This document shows, in pieces, positions 46,766 to 55,030 of a DNA stretch of 64,000 nucleotides. The position numbers and the translations under genes are program-made. The first letter of the stretch is position 1, and each line of letters begins with the position of its first letter. The notes beneath the pieces were generated by a model. It saw only the letters and a list, made by a program, of their open reading frames with translations, had not been told where the DNA came from and ran no database searches. Origin of the DNA: Dokdonella_A ginsengisoli (GTDB lineage: Bacteria; Pseudomonadota; Gammaproteobacteria; Xanthomonadales; Rhodanobacteraceae); assembly GCF_042652785.1 (NCBI RefSeq), contig NZ_JBHSHD010000003.1, forward strand, positions 248,001 through 312,000, written 5' to 3'.

Positions 46766-47484
46766 TGCTGAGCGCTTCCGGCCTGCGCAAGAGTTTCCGC
46801 GGCCGCGCCGTCGTGCGCGATTTCGAATTCTCGCTCGACCAGGGCGAGATCGTCGGACTGCTCGGCCCGAACGGCGCCGGCAAGACGACCTGCTTCTACA
46901 TGGTCGTCGGCCTGATCGCCGCCGACGCCGGCTCGATCCGCATCGACGAACAGGACGTGACCACGCTGCCGATGCACGCGCGCGCGCGCCTGGGCGTGGG
47001 CTACCTGCCGCAGGAGGCGTCGGTGTTCCGCCGCCTGAGCGTGACCGACAACATCCTGGCGATCCTGGAGCTGCGCGACGACCTCGACGCCGACGCGCGA
47101 GCGAGCGAGCTGGAAGCGCTGCTCGACGACCTGCAGATCGGCCACATCGCCAACCAGAAGGGCGTCAGCCTGTCCGGCGGCGAGCGCCGGCGCGTCGAGA
47201 TCGCGCGCGCGCTGGCGGCCAAGCCGCGCTTCATGCTGCTGGACGAACCGTTCGCCGGCATCGACCCGATCTCGGTGGTCGACATCCAGCGCATCGTGCG
47301 CCAGCTCAAGGCGCGCGGCATCGGCATCCTGATCACCGACCACAACGTGCGCGAGACACTGGGCATCTGCGAGCGCGCGTACATCATGAGCGAGGGGGCC
47401 GTGCTCGCGCAGGGTGCGCCCGCCGACATCCTCGCCAACGAGCAGGTGCGCGAGGTCTACCTCGGACGTGAATTCCGCATGTGA
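46765..47484 (+). CDS. lptB: LPS export ABC transporter ATPase LptB
   Basis: A 239-residue ABC ATPase powering LPS extraction with LptF/LptG. Walker A is GPNGAGKTTCFY, the signature LSGGERRRVEIARAL, Walker B RFMLLDEPFAGIDPISV, H loop ITDHNVRETL. The end REVYLGREFRM is typical LptB. It overlaps lptA by one base and is followed by a 226-base gap before rpoN. Confidence 0.96.
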   Translation: MLSASGLRKSFRGRAVVRDFEFSLDQGEIVGLLGPNGAGKTTCFYMVVGLIAADAGSIRIDEQDVTTLPMHARARLGVGYLPQEASVFRRLSVTDNILAILELRDDLDADARASELEALLDDLQIGHIANQKGVSLSGGERRRVEIARALAAKPRFMLLDEPFAGIDPISVVDIQRIVRQLKARGIGILITDHNVRETLGICERAYIMSEGAVLAQGAPADILANEQVREVYLGREFRM

Positions 47485-47618
47485 GCGGCGCCGGACGGGC
47501 CGGCCGGCCCGTTCGAACGGCACGAATGCCATTGCGAGAAAACGGCGCGGCCGCCGGCGCCGATCGCGACGCAACGCTCGGCGCACACCGAAAGCGCGAA
47601 CTGCCGCGCCTTTCCTGC

Positions 47619-47641
47619 ATTCCCAATCCCGAATCCCGGCC
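47619..47641. repeat. Fragment of the attcccgattcccg repeat upstream of rpoN
   Basis: attcccaatcccgaatcccg, one arm of the same family as 44876-44979 and 52151-52268. A TAGGAT -10-like box for rpoN lies about 35 bases further on (47674-47679). Confidence 0.55.
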
Positions 47642-47710
47642 ATAGTCAATCTGCCCGGGCCCTTCGTTTGGCGCTAGGATGGGGGCAGCCAGGCTCCGCC
47701 ACGTTTTCGG

Positions 47711-49132
47711 ATGAAACCAGCGCTCCAATTCCGCCTCAGCCAGTCGCTGGCGCTGACGCCTCAGCTGCAACAGGCGATCCGCCTGCTGCAGCTGTCGCGC
47801 ATGGAGCTGGAGCTGGAACTGAATGCGGCGCTGGAATCCAATCCGCTGCTGGACATGGAGACCGGCGACGCCGTCGAGGCCGAGGAAGCCGACGGCGCCG
47901 ATGCAGCCGAAGCGGCGGACGCGGCGAGCGAAAACGCGGCCGAAGCGCCGGAGACCGACGACCAGCCGCTCGACCTCGAATTCGAACGCAACGAGCATCG
48001 CGGCACCGCCCTCGACGAGGACGGCATGGAGCCGCAGGACGCCGAGATCGAGGACCTGCGCGACCATCTGCTCTGGCAGCTCAACCTCACGCCGATGTCC
48101 GCGCGCGACCGCGCGATCGCGGCGGCGATCATAGAGGCCGTCGACGACGACGGCTACCTCAGCGAAGACGACGAATCGATCCGCGACGCGCTGGCTTCGC
48201 TGCACGTGGTGACACCGGACGAAATCGAAGCCGTGCGCCACCGCGTGCAGCTGTTCGATCCGGTCGGCGTCGCCAGCCGTTCGCTGAAGGAATGCCTCGC
48301 CGTGCAGCTGGAGGTGCTCGATCCCGACACGCCGGGACTCACCCTCGCCCGCGCGCTGGTCGGCGAACATCTCGAGGCGCTGGCGCGCCAGGATCGCGCC
48401 CGCCTGTGCCAGCGCCTGCACGTCGACGAAGCCTCCTTCGAGACCGCGCTGGCGCTGATCCGCGGCCTGACGCCCAAGCCGGGCGGCAATTTCGCCAGCA
48501 CCAGCGCCGAGTACGTCGCGCCGGACGCGTACGCGCGCAAGGTCGGCGGCCGCTGGCAGGTCACGCTCGCGCCCGGCTGCCAACCGCGCCTGGGCATCAA
48601 CGAGCACTACGCCAGCCTGATCGCCAAGGCGCGCCGCGAGGACGCGAACTACCTCAAGGGCCAGCTGCAGGAAGCGCGCTGGCTGATCAAGTCGCTCAAG
48701 ACGCGTGCGGAAACCATGCTCAAGGTCGCCACCTCGATCGTGCGCGCGCAGGAGGCCTTCCTCGAATTCGGCGCCGAGGCGATGCGGCCGCTGGTGCTCA
48801 AGGACGTCGCCGAGGAAGTGGGCATGCACGAGTCGACCATCAGCCGCGTGACCACGCGCAAGTACCTGCACACGCCGCGCGGCACGTTCGAGTTCAAGTA
48901 TTTCTTTTCCAGCGGCGTGACCACCGTCGACGGCGGCGCGGCGTCCGCGACCGCGATCCAGGCGATGATCAAGAAGCTGATCGGCGAGGAGCAGCCGGCG
49001 CGGCCGCTCTCGGACCAGGTCCTGGCGACCGAATTGAATCGACGCGGAATTAACGTGGCGCGGCGTACCGTGGCCAAGTACAGGGAAGCGCTGAACATTC
49101 CATCCTCGAACGATCGCAGTCGGCTCGGCTGA
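47711..49132 (+). CDS. rpoN: RNA polymerase sigma-54 factor RpoN
   Basis: A 473-residue alternative sigma factor. Region I (QFRLSQSLALTPQLQQAIRLLQLSRMELELELN) is Gln/Leu-rich, region II is acidic, and the core-binding region is followed by the HTH (VGMHESTISRVTTRKYLHTPRGTFEFKYFFSS). It closes with the RpoN box ARRTVAKYREALNIPSSNDRSRLG. It directs transcription from -24/-12 promoters with AAA+ activators. It is followed by the hpf-ptsN-hprK-rapZ PTS genes, the conserved order. Confidence 0.96.
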   Translation: MKPALQFRLSQSLALTPQLQQAIRLLQLSRMELELELNAALESNPLLDMETGDAVEAEEADGADAAEAADAASENAAEAPETDDQPLDLEFERNEHRGTALDEDGMEPQDAEIEDLRDHLLWQLNLTPMSARDRAIAAAIIEAVDDDGYLSEDDESIRDALASLHVVTPDEIEAVRHRVQLFDPVGVASRSLKECLAVQLEVLDPDTPGLTLARALVGEHLEALARQDRARLCQRLHVDEASFETALALIRGLTPKPGGNFASTSAEYVAPDAYARKVGGRWQVTLAPGCQPRLGINEHYASLIAKARREDANYLKGQLQEARWLIKSLKTRAETMLKVATSIVRAQEAFLEFGAEAMRPLVLKDVAEEVGMHESTISRVTTRKYLHTPRGTFEFKYFFSSGVTTVDGGAASATAIQAMIKKLIGEEQPARPLSDQVLATELNRRGINVARRTVAKYREALNIPSSNDRSRLG

Positions 49133-49299
49133 ACCACGCCATGACAGCACCCCATCCGTTTTTCCAACCTGCAGGAGGGAACGTCGCCGACAGGCGCTTG
49201 TCGGAGTTCATGCAGGCCACCCGAACGCCGGGTTTGCGGCACGGGCAGCGGCCTTTCGCCCGGGTCGGCGCGAGCCGCCCACCTCACGAGGAGTTCATC

Positions 49300-49620
49300 A
49301 TGCAGATACTAGTCAAAGGTCATCAGGTCGAAGTCACTCCTGCCCTGCGCGACTACGCCGTCAGCAAGTTCGAGCGCATCTCGCGCCACTTCGACCACCT
49401 GCATGAATTCACCATCGTCCTCGGCCTCGAGAAGCTGCTGCACAAGGCCGAGGCGACGATCCTGGTTTCCGGCAAGACCCTGCACGCCGACGCGACCGCG
49501 GTCGACATGTACGCGGCCCTCGACGCGCTGGTCGACAAGGTCGACACGCAGGTGCGCAAGCACAAGGAAAAGCTCACCGACCACCACGCCGACGCGGTGC
49601 GTTCGGCGCGCTACAGCTAA
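49300..49620 (+). CDS. hpf: Ribosome hibernation promoting factor HPF
   Basis: A 106-residue short-form HPF/RaiA protein that blocks the decoding centre and helps form 100S ribosome dimers in stationary phase. The beta-alpha fold reads MQILVKGHQVEVTPALRDYAVSKFERISRHFDH and ILVSGKTLHADATAVDMYAALDALVDKVDTQVRKHKEK. The start at 49300 has cgaggag just upstream. The 167-base gap before it holds no gene. Confidence 0.95.
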   Translation: MQILVKGHQVEVTPALRDYAVSKFERISRHFDHLHEFTIVLGLEKLLHKAEATILVSGKTLHADATAVDMYAALDALVDKVDTQVRKHKEKLTDHHADAVRSARYS

Positions 49621-49653
49621 GCCTTCGTCCATCGCGAGATCCCGCACCCGCCC

Positions 49654-50112
49654 ATGCCTTTCCTCGATTTGCTGTCCCCCGAGCGGGTGCGGAGCGGCCT
49701 TGTCGCACGCGACAAGGCCGAATTGCTCGCCGAAGTGTCCAACCTTCTCGCCGGCGGCGACGACGACGTCGCCGTCGTGCGCGATGCGCTGGTCGCGCGC
49801 GAACGTCTCGGCAGCACCGGGCTCGGCCACGGCGTGGCGATTCCGCACGGCCGCAGCGCCTCCGTGGCGCAGGCCCGCGCCGCCTTCGTGCACCTGTCCG
49901 CCCCGATCGACTTCGGCGCCGCCGACCGCCAGCCGGTCGACCTGGTCGCCGCGCTGATCGTGCCGGCCCATTTCACCGACCAGCACCTGAAGCTGCTGGC
50001 GGAACTGGCCGAGCTGTTTTCCAGCGGCTCGATCACCGCCGATCTGCGCGCGGCGCCGGATGCGCAGGCGCTGCACGAGGCGTTGAAGAAAGGGCTGAGA
50101 GCCGAGGGCTGA
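49654..50112 (+). CDS. ptsN: PTS nitrogen regulatory EIIA (PtsN)
   Basis: A 152-residue EIIA-Ntr with the phosphorylated His65 in GLGHGVAIPHGRS. It has LLSPERVRSGLVARDKAELLAEVSNLL at the start and PVDLVAALIVPAHFTDQHLKLLAELAELFSS later. It regulates potassium and nitrogen metabolism through its phosphorylation state rather than carrying sugar. The last residues (GLRAEG) and the stop are encoded by a ggctgag-type repeat (50092-50112). Confidence 0.94.
   Translation: MPFLDLLSPERVRSGLVARDKAELLAEVSNLLAGGDDDVAVVRDALVARERLGSTGLGHGVAIPHGRSASVAQARAAFVHLSAPIDFGAADRQPVDLVAALIVPAHFTDQHLKLLAELAELFSSGSITADLRAAPDAQALHEALKKGLRAEG
50092..50112. repeat. gggctgagagccgagggctga repeat providing the ptsN stop
   Basis: Same family as the arms at 40193, 43252 and 43332. 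It overlaps the last six codons of ptsN; the reverse-oriented arm is at 50281-50312, just before hprK, so the pair flanks the gap. Confidence 0.65.
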
Positions 50113-50280
50113 AATCGGCGACGCCGCCGGGCGACCGCGGGATGGGCACGGATGCCGGCCGGAAAGCGCCGCATCGACGCCGTCGGCCGGACGCACCTGC
50201 GACGTACATCCCTCCCATGTGACGCCATGAGCGCGCGCCCGTACACTGGGCGGAACGATGCCGCCGTCGCGAAGCTTCAT

Positions 50281-50312
50281 GGCCCTCCGCCCTCCGCCCT
50301 CAGCCCTGCCCC
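50281..50312. repeat. ggccctccgccctcagccctg repeat before hprK
   Basis: Reverse-oriented arm of the ptsN 3' repeat. It ends one base before the hprK ATG, so no ordinary ribosome site is available to hprK. Confidence 0.6.
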
Positions 50313-50313
50313 C

Positions 50314-51264
50314 ATGGACCGCCTGACCGCCCGCCAGCTGTTCGACTCCGTCGGCGAGCGCATGGCGCTGCGCTGGATCGCCGGCCTGCGCGGCGAGAAC
50401 CGCGCGATCGAGACCGGCGGCAACCTCGCGCGGCGCCCCTCGCTGGTCGGCTATCTCAACATCATCTATCCGAACAAGGTGCAGATCATCGGCACCGAGG
50501 AGCTGAACTACCTCGACAGCCTCGATTCGCGCCAGCGCTGGGAGACGGTCGAGAAGATCGTCGCCTACGAACCGACCGCGCTGCTCGTCACCAAGGACCA
50601 GCCGGTGCCGGCCGACCTGCGCAAGGCGGCCGAGGAAACCAACACGCCGCTGTGGCACAGCCCCAAGCGCGGCCATGAGCTGCTGACGTATCTTCAATAC
50701 CAGCTCGCGCGCACGCTGGCACGGCAGATCACCTTGCACGGGGTGCTGATGGAGGTGTACTCGATCGGCGTGCTGATCACCGGCGAGAGCGGCACCGGCA
50801 AGAGCGAGCTCGCGCTCGAGCTGATCACGCGCGGCCATCGCCTGGTCGCCGACGACGCGCCGGAGTTCACCCTGATCGCGCCCGACGTGATCGACGGCAA
50901 CTGCCCCGAGATGCTGCGCGACCTGCTCGAGGTGCGCGGCCTGGGCGTGCTCAACGTGCGCGAGATGTTCGGTCAGACCGCGGTCAAACCCTCGAAATAT
51001 CTGCGCCTGATCGTTCACTTGAAGCCGCAGAAGCTCGACGCGCCCGGCGACGCGATGACGCGATTGACGGGCGACGTCGGCTACCGCGAGATCCTCGACG
51101 TGCAGGTGCCGCAGATCGTCATTCCGGTCGCGCCGGGCCGCAACATCGCGGTGCTCGCGGAAGCGGCGGTGCGCAGCCACATGCTCAAGAGCAAGGGCTT
51201 CGACCCCGCGCAGACCTTCATCGACCGACAGGCGCACCAGATGCGCCGATTGCCGCCATGGTAG
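50314..51264 (+). CDS. hprK: HPr kinase/phosphorylase HprK
   Basis: A 316-residue bifunctional enzyme phosphorylating or dephosphorylating HPr at Ser46. The catalytic domain has Walker A GESGTGKS (157-164) followed by ELALELITRGHRLVADDAPE, and the HprK signature LEVRGLGVLNVREMFG. The N-terminal domain starts RLTARQLFDSVGERMALRWIAG. The ATG at 50314 directly follows a repeat arm, so translation may depend on coupling. rapZ overlaps its 3' end by seven bases. Confidence 0.95.
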   Translation: MDRLTARQLFDSVGERMALRWIAGLRGENRAIETGGNLARRPSLVGYLNIIYPNKVQIIGTEELNYLDSLDSRQRWETVEKIVAYEPTALLVTKDQPVPADLRKAAEETNTPLWHSPKRGHELLTYLQYQLARTLARQITLHGVLMEVYSIGVLITGESGTGKSELALELITRGHRLVADDAPEFTLIAPDVIDGNCPEMLRDLLEVRGLGVLNVREMFGQTAVKPSKYLRLIVHLKPQKLDAPGDAMTRLTGDVGYREILDVQVPQIVIPVAPGRNIAVLAEAAVRSHMLKSKGFDPAQTFIDRQAHQMRRLPPW

Positions 51265-52145
51265 ACACGCCCGCCGACACCGCCAGCCCCACCGATCAGC
51301 TGATCATCGTCAGCGGCCTGTCCGGCTCGGGCAAGACCGTCGCGCTGCGCACGCTCGAGGACCTGGGCTACTACTGCGTCGACAACCTGCCGGCCGCGCT
51401 GATGCCTTCGTTCGTCCAGGCGCTGTCGCAAAACGCCGCCGGGCTGCGCCACAAGCTGGCCGTCGGCGTGGACGTGCGCAACCGCGCGGAGAACCTCAAC
51501 CGCCTGCCGCAGATCCTGGCCGAGCTGGCGCAGGCGGACATCGGCTACCGGCTGGTCTTCCTCGACACCCGCGACGAGGTACTGATCAAGCGCTACTCGG
51601 AAACGCGGCGCCGCCATCCGCTGTCCGACGGGCTGGGCCTGGCCGACGCGATCGCCGAGGAGCGCCGCCTGCTGCGGCCGATGCTCGCCATCGCCGACCG
51701 CACGATCGACACCAGCGATCTCAACGTGCACCAGCTGCGCCGCCTGATCATCACCGAGATGGGCCTGGCCGCCGGCGCGATGACCCTGCTGTTCGAGTCG
51801 TTCGCCTACCGCCGCGGCGTCCCCACCGATGCCGATTTCGTGTTCGACGCGCGCTGCCTGCCCAATCCGCACTGGGATGCTAAGCTGAGGCCGCTTTCCG
51901 GCAAGGATTCGCCGGTGCGCGAATGGCTCGAAGGCAAGGCCGAGGTCGGCGAGTTCCGCGACGACCTGACGCGCTTCCTGGAGAGCTGGCTGCCGCGCTT
52001 CGAGCACGACGGTCGCAGCTACGTGACCATCTGCATCGGCTGCACCGGCGGCCGCCACCGGTCGGTGTACCTGTGCGAACGCCTGGCCGAGCATTTCCGG
52101 CAGCGCTACGCGCAGGTGCTGACCTATCATCGGGAGCTGGAGTGA
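51258..52145 (+). CDS. rapZ: RNase adapter / nucleotide-binding protein RapZ
   Basis: A 295-residue P-loop protein. The N-terminal Walker A is GLSGSGKT (20-27), with GYYCVDNLPAALMP and FLDTRDEVLIKRYSETRRRHPL next. The C-terminal domain has CIGCTGGRHRSVYLCERLAE, the GlcN6P-sensing/RNA-binding half. In enteric bacteria it directs RNase E to the glmZ small RNA. Here the glmY/glmZ partners are unknown. It overlaps hprK by seven bases. Confidence 0.95.
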   Translation: MVDTPADTASPTDQLIIVSGLSGSGKTVALRTLEDLGYYCVDNLPAALMPSFVQALSQNAAGLRHKLAVGVDVRNRAENLNRLPQILAELAQADIGYRLVFLDTRDEVLIKRYSETRRRHPLSDGLGLADAIAEERRLLRPMLAIADRTIDTSDLNVHQLRRLIITEMGLAAGAMTLLFESFAYRRGVPTDADFVFDARCLPNPHWDAKLRPLSGKDSPVREWLEGKAEVGEFRDDLTRFLESWLPRFEHDGRSYVTICIGCTGGRHRSVYLCERLAEHFRQRYAQVLTYHRELE

Positions 52146-52150
52146 TGAAG

Positions 52151-52268
52151 GCCGGGAATCGAGAATCGGGAATGGAGAATCGGGAATGCGCGCTGCGCTC
52201 GCTTGACGGCGCTCGGGAAATGACGGGCCGCTGCTGCCGATTCCCGATTCCCGATTCCCGATTCCCGC
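52151..52268. repeat. gaatcggga-type inverted repeat between rapZ and the EIIA gene
   Basis: The left arm (52151-52187) has several gaatcggga units. The right arm (52238-52268) is four copies of attcccg in reverse orientation. Together they fill the 139-base gap and could form a long hairpin, breaking the PTS run into two parts. Confidence 0.75.
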
Positions 52269-52284
52269 GAACCGGGGGCGCGCC

Positions 52285-52677
52285 ATGACCGTCGGCGTGC
52301 TCCTGATGACCCACGAATCGATGGGCGCCGCGCTCGTCGGCGCGGCGCGCCACGTGCTCGGGCGCCTGCCGCTGCCGGTCGAAGTGCAGGAAGTCGCTCC
52401 GGACGACGATCCGGACACGATGCTGCGCGCCGCCGCGGCGAATGCGCGCGATCTCGACCACGGCGACGGCGTGCTGGTGCTGTCGGACCTGTACGGCGCG
52501 ACCCCGTGCAACATCGCGCGGCGCCTGCCCGACCTCGGCGTGCGCATGCACTGCGTGTCGGGACTGAACCTGCCGATGCTGCTGCGGGTCCTCAACTATC
52601 CGGAGCAGTCGCTCGACGAGCTGGCGCAGACCGCCGCGAACGGCGGGCGCGGAGGCATCGTCGTCGACAACGCGTAG
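52285..52677 (+). CDS. Mannose-type PTS EIIA domain protein
   Basis: A 130-residue EIIA-Man-fold protein with the phosphorylatable His10 in VGVLLMTHESMG. It carries DGVLVLSDLYGATPCNIARRL and VSGLNLPMLLRVLNYPEQSLDELAQTA. No EIIB/C/D permease genes are in the window, so it probably works as a regulatory acceptor of phosphate from HPr, as in other proteobacteria with this gene order. Confidence 0.9.
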   Translation: MTVGVLLMTHESMGAALVGAARHVLGRLPLPVEVQEVAPDDDPDTMLRAAAANARDLDHGDGVLVLSDLYGATPCNIARRLPDLGVRMHCVSGLNLPMLLRVLNYPEQSLDELAQTAANGGRGGIVVDNA

Positions 52678-52682
52678 GTGTT

Positions 52683-52710
52683 GAGAAACGGGCATTGCCG
52701 CCCATTTCTC
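52683..52710 (+). terminator. Hairpin after the EIIA gene
   Basis: GAGAAACGGGC pairs with GCCCATTTCTC with one C-A mismatch around a short loop, beginning six bases after the EIIA stop. No T tract follows, so it may be an attenuator or processing hairpin ahead of ptsH. Confidence 0.5.
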
Positions 52711-52961
52711 GACATCACGGTCGCGACACGCGGCGCGCGCGAGCGCGCCCGGACGGCGAAGCTGGCCCGAGAGGGCGAGCGTCAGGGATGACGACGCGCG
52801 AACAGGTTCGCGCCCTGTGCCTCGCGGAGCGGCGACCGCGCGTCGCCGGCCTGCACACGGTTCTTCCGGCGTTTGCGATCGCCGGAACGGCCCGAAGACG
52901 GGCAGGCGCGGGCGGCGCGGCGCGCACGCGGCACCCCTTCCACAGCCACGAAAGGAACGTC

Positions 52962-53231
52962 ATGCTCGAAAGGGAAATCACGATCAGCAACAAGCTCGGC
53001 CTGCACGCGCGCGCGTCGGCGAAGCTGGTCCAGCTGCTGCACGGCTTCCAGTCCGGCGCCTTCATCGCCTGCCGCGGCAAGGAGGTCAACGCCAAGAGCA
53101 TCATGGGCGTGATGATGCTCGCGGCCGGACTCGGCACGCCGATCACGCTGCGCACCGACGGCCCCGACGAGGAAGCCGCGATGGCGGCGATGGTCGACCT
53201 GTTCGAGCGCAAGTTCGACGAGGGTCAATGA
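52962..53231 (+). CDS. ptsH: Phosphocarrier protein HPr
   Basis: An 89-residue HPr. The active-site His15 lies in KLGLHARASAKLV, and Ser46, the HprK target, lies in EVNAKSIMGVMMLAAG. It takes phosphate from EI and gives it to EIIA proteins. The start at 52962 has aaagga upstream. The 284-base gap before it carries a hairpin and no clear gene. EI overlaps its stop by four bases. Confidence 0.95.
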   Translation: MLEREITISNKLGLHARASAKLVQLLHGFQSGAFIACRGKEVNAKSIMGVMMLAAGLGTPITLRTDGPDEEAAMAAMVDLFERKFDEGQ

Positions 53232-54961
53232 GGCTCGTCCTGACCGGGACCGGCGCGGCGCGCGGCATGGCGCTGGGCCGCGCACGACTGGAGCACCCGA
53301 GCCGCTACCTGGTCGACGAAAGTCCGCTCGCCGAAGGCGACGTCGAACACGAACTGGAGCGCCTGCGCCGCGCGATCGCGCTCGCGCGCGACGAACTGCA
53401 GGCGCTGCGCGAGAAGCTGCACGGCACGCTCGCCCGCGAAGTCGCCGAATTCATCGATGCGCACAGCCTGATGCTGGCCGACCGCGAGCTGACCAGCGGC
53501 CTGTTCGACCTGATCCGCGTCGGCCGCTACCGCGCCAGCGCCGCGCTGAAGATGCAGCGCGACCGCCTCGTCGCGATGTTCGAGGAGATGGACGATCCCT
53601 ACCTGCGCAGCCGCAAGGAAGACGTCGAACACGTGATCGGCCGCGTACAGGCCGGCCTCGCGCGCGAGTCCAGCGCGGAGGAGCGCCGCCTCGCCGCGCG
53701 CGTCGGCGAGATCCTGGTCAGCGACACGGTGGCGCCGTCCGAGCTGGTGCCGCTGGCCGAGCGCGGCGTGCTCGGCGTGGTGCTTTCCTCCGGCAGCCAG
53801 GTCTCGCACAGCGCGATCCTCGCCCGCTCCCTGCACCTGCCGATGATCGTCGCGGCGCACGACGCGCTGTCGCACATCCAGGACGACGACCTCGTGCTGA
53901 TCGACGGCGAGCGCGGCGAAATCGTCGTACACCCGGCGGCGCAGGACCTGGCGCGGTTCCGCGCCTGGCAGCGCGAGATCGCGCAGAAGGGCAAGCGCCT
54001 GGCCCTGCTGCGCGACGCCGACACGCGCACGCGCGACGGCACGACGATCGCCCTGTATGCGAACGCGGAGTCGCCCGCCGACGTGGCGCAGGCGCGTGCG
54101 CTCGGCGCCGCCGGCGTCGGCCTCTACCGCACCGAGTTCCTGTTCCTGCAGCGCAAGGAAATCCCGAGCGAGGACGAGCAGTTCCTCGCCTACCGCGACC
54201 TCGTGCTCGGCATGGGCGGGCTGCCGGTGACGATCCGCACGCTCGATCTCGGCGCCGACAAGGCCGATGCCAGTGGGCTGGTGCTCGACGACGAGGAAAA
54301 CCCCGCGCTCGGCGTGCGCGGCGTGCGGCTGTCGCTGCGCCATCCGCAGCTGCTCGCCGTGCAGCTGCGCGCGATCCTGCGCGCCTCCGGCTACGGACCG
54401 GTGCGCATCCTCGTGCCGATGGTCTCGGCCGCCGAGGAGATGGTCAGCGTGCGCCGCCTGCTGAAGGAGTGCGCGCGCGACCTGCGCTCGGCCGGCCACG
54501 AGATCGCCGAACACGTCGACCTCGGCGCGATGATCGAGGTGCCAGCCGCCGCGATCGCCCTGCCCGGCATGATCAAGACGCTGGACTTCATCGCGATCGG
54601 CACCAACGACCTGATCCAGTACACGCTCGCGGTCGACCGCAACAACGATCACCTGGCGAACCTGTACGACCCGCTGCATCCGGCGGTGCTCAAGCTGATC
54701 GCACAGACCATCGCGACCGCCGAACGCGCCAAGCGCCGCGTGACCCTGTGCGGAGAGATGGCCGGCGACCGCCGCTACACCGCCCTGCTGCTGGCCCTCG
54801 GCCTGACCGACTTCAGCATGCATCCCGGCGTGCTGCTGGAAGTGCGCGAGGCGGTCAACGCGCTCGACCGTGCGCAGCTCCGCGCGCAGGCGCCGAGCCT
54901 GCTGCGCGCACCCACGCGCGCGCGCATCGAACGCGCCCTGGCGTCGCTGGGCAGCGGCTGA
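53228..54961 (+). CDS. ptsI: PEP-protein phosphotransferase (enzyme I)
   Basis: A 577-residue enzyme I that autophosphorylates from PEP and feeds HPr. The catalytic His194 lies in SSGSQVSHSAILARSLHLP, where the usual GGRTSH is replaced by SGSQVSH. The PEP domain holds GVGLYRTEFLF, GVRGVRLSLRHPQLL, FIAIGTNDLIQYTLAVDRNND and the catalytic Cys508 (LCGEMAGD). ATGA-type overlap with ptsH shows coupling. With no permease nearby, it likely serves the regulatory PTS. Confidence 0.95.
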   Translation: MRLVLTGTGAARGMALGRARLEHPSRYLVDESPLAEGDVEHELERLRRAIALARDELQALREKLHGTLAREVAEFIDAHSLMLADRELTSGLFDLIRVGRYRASAALKMQRDRLVAMFEEMDDPYLRSRKEDVEHVIGRVQAGLARESSAEERRLAARVGEILVSDTVAPSELVPLAERGVLGVVLSSGSQVSHSAILARSLHLPMIVAAHDALSHIQDDDLVLIDGERGEIVVHPAAQDLARFRAWQREIAQKGKRLALLRDADTRTRDGTTIALYANAESPADVAQARALGAAGVGLYRTEFLFLQRKEIPSEDEQFLAYRDLVLGMGGLPVTIRTLDLGADKADASGLVLDDEENPALGVRGVRLSLRHPQLLAVQLRAILRASGYGPVRILVPMVSAAEEMVSVRRLLKECARDLRSAGHEIAEHVDLGAMIEVPAAAIALPGMIKTLDFIAIGTNDLIQYTLAVDRNNDHLANLYDPLHPAVLKLIAQTIATAERAKRRVTLCGEMAGDRRYTALLLALGLTDFSMHPGVLLEVREAVNALDRAQLRAQAPSLLRAPTRARIERALASLGSG

Positions 54962-55030
54962 GCGCAGGATTGCAGCGGCAAGCGGATCGGCAGCTCCCCG
55001 CTGCACGCGCGCATGGCATCATGCGCGCCC

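Noticed and set aside
47485..47710. tRNA-like gttcgaac sequence near 47512
   Set aside because: No acceptor or anticodon stem can be drawn around it; it is a simple palindrome.
49133..49299. A gene between rpoN and hpf
   Set aside because: The only open frame is the upstream extension of hpf and lacks a ribosome site; the hpf start has a strong one.
50152..50313. Longer HprK starting at 50152
   Set aside because: The added 54 residues run through an extragenic repeat; the family starts near RLTARQLF.
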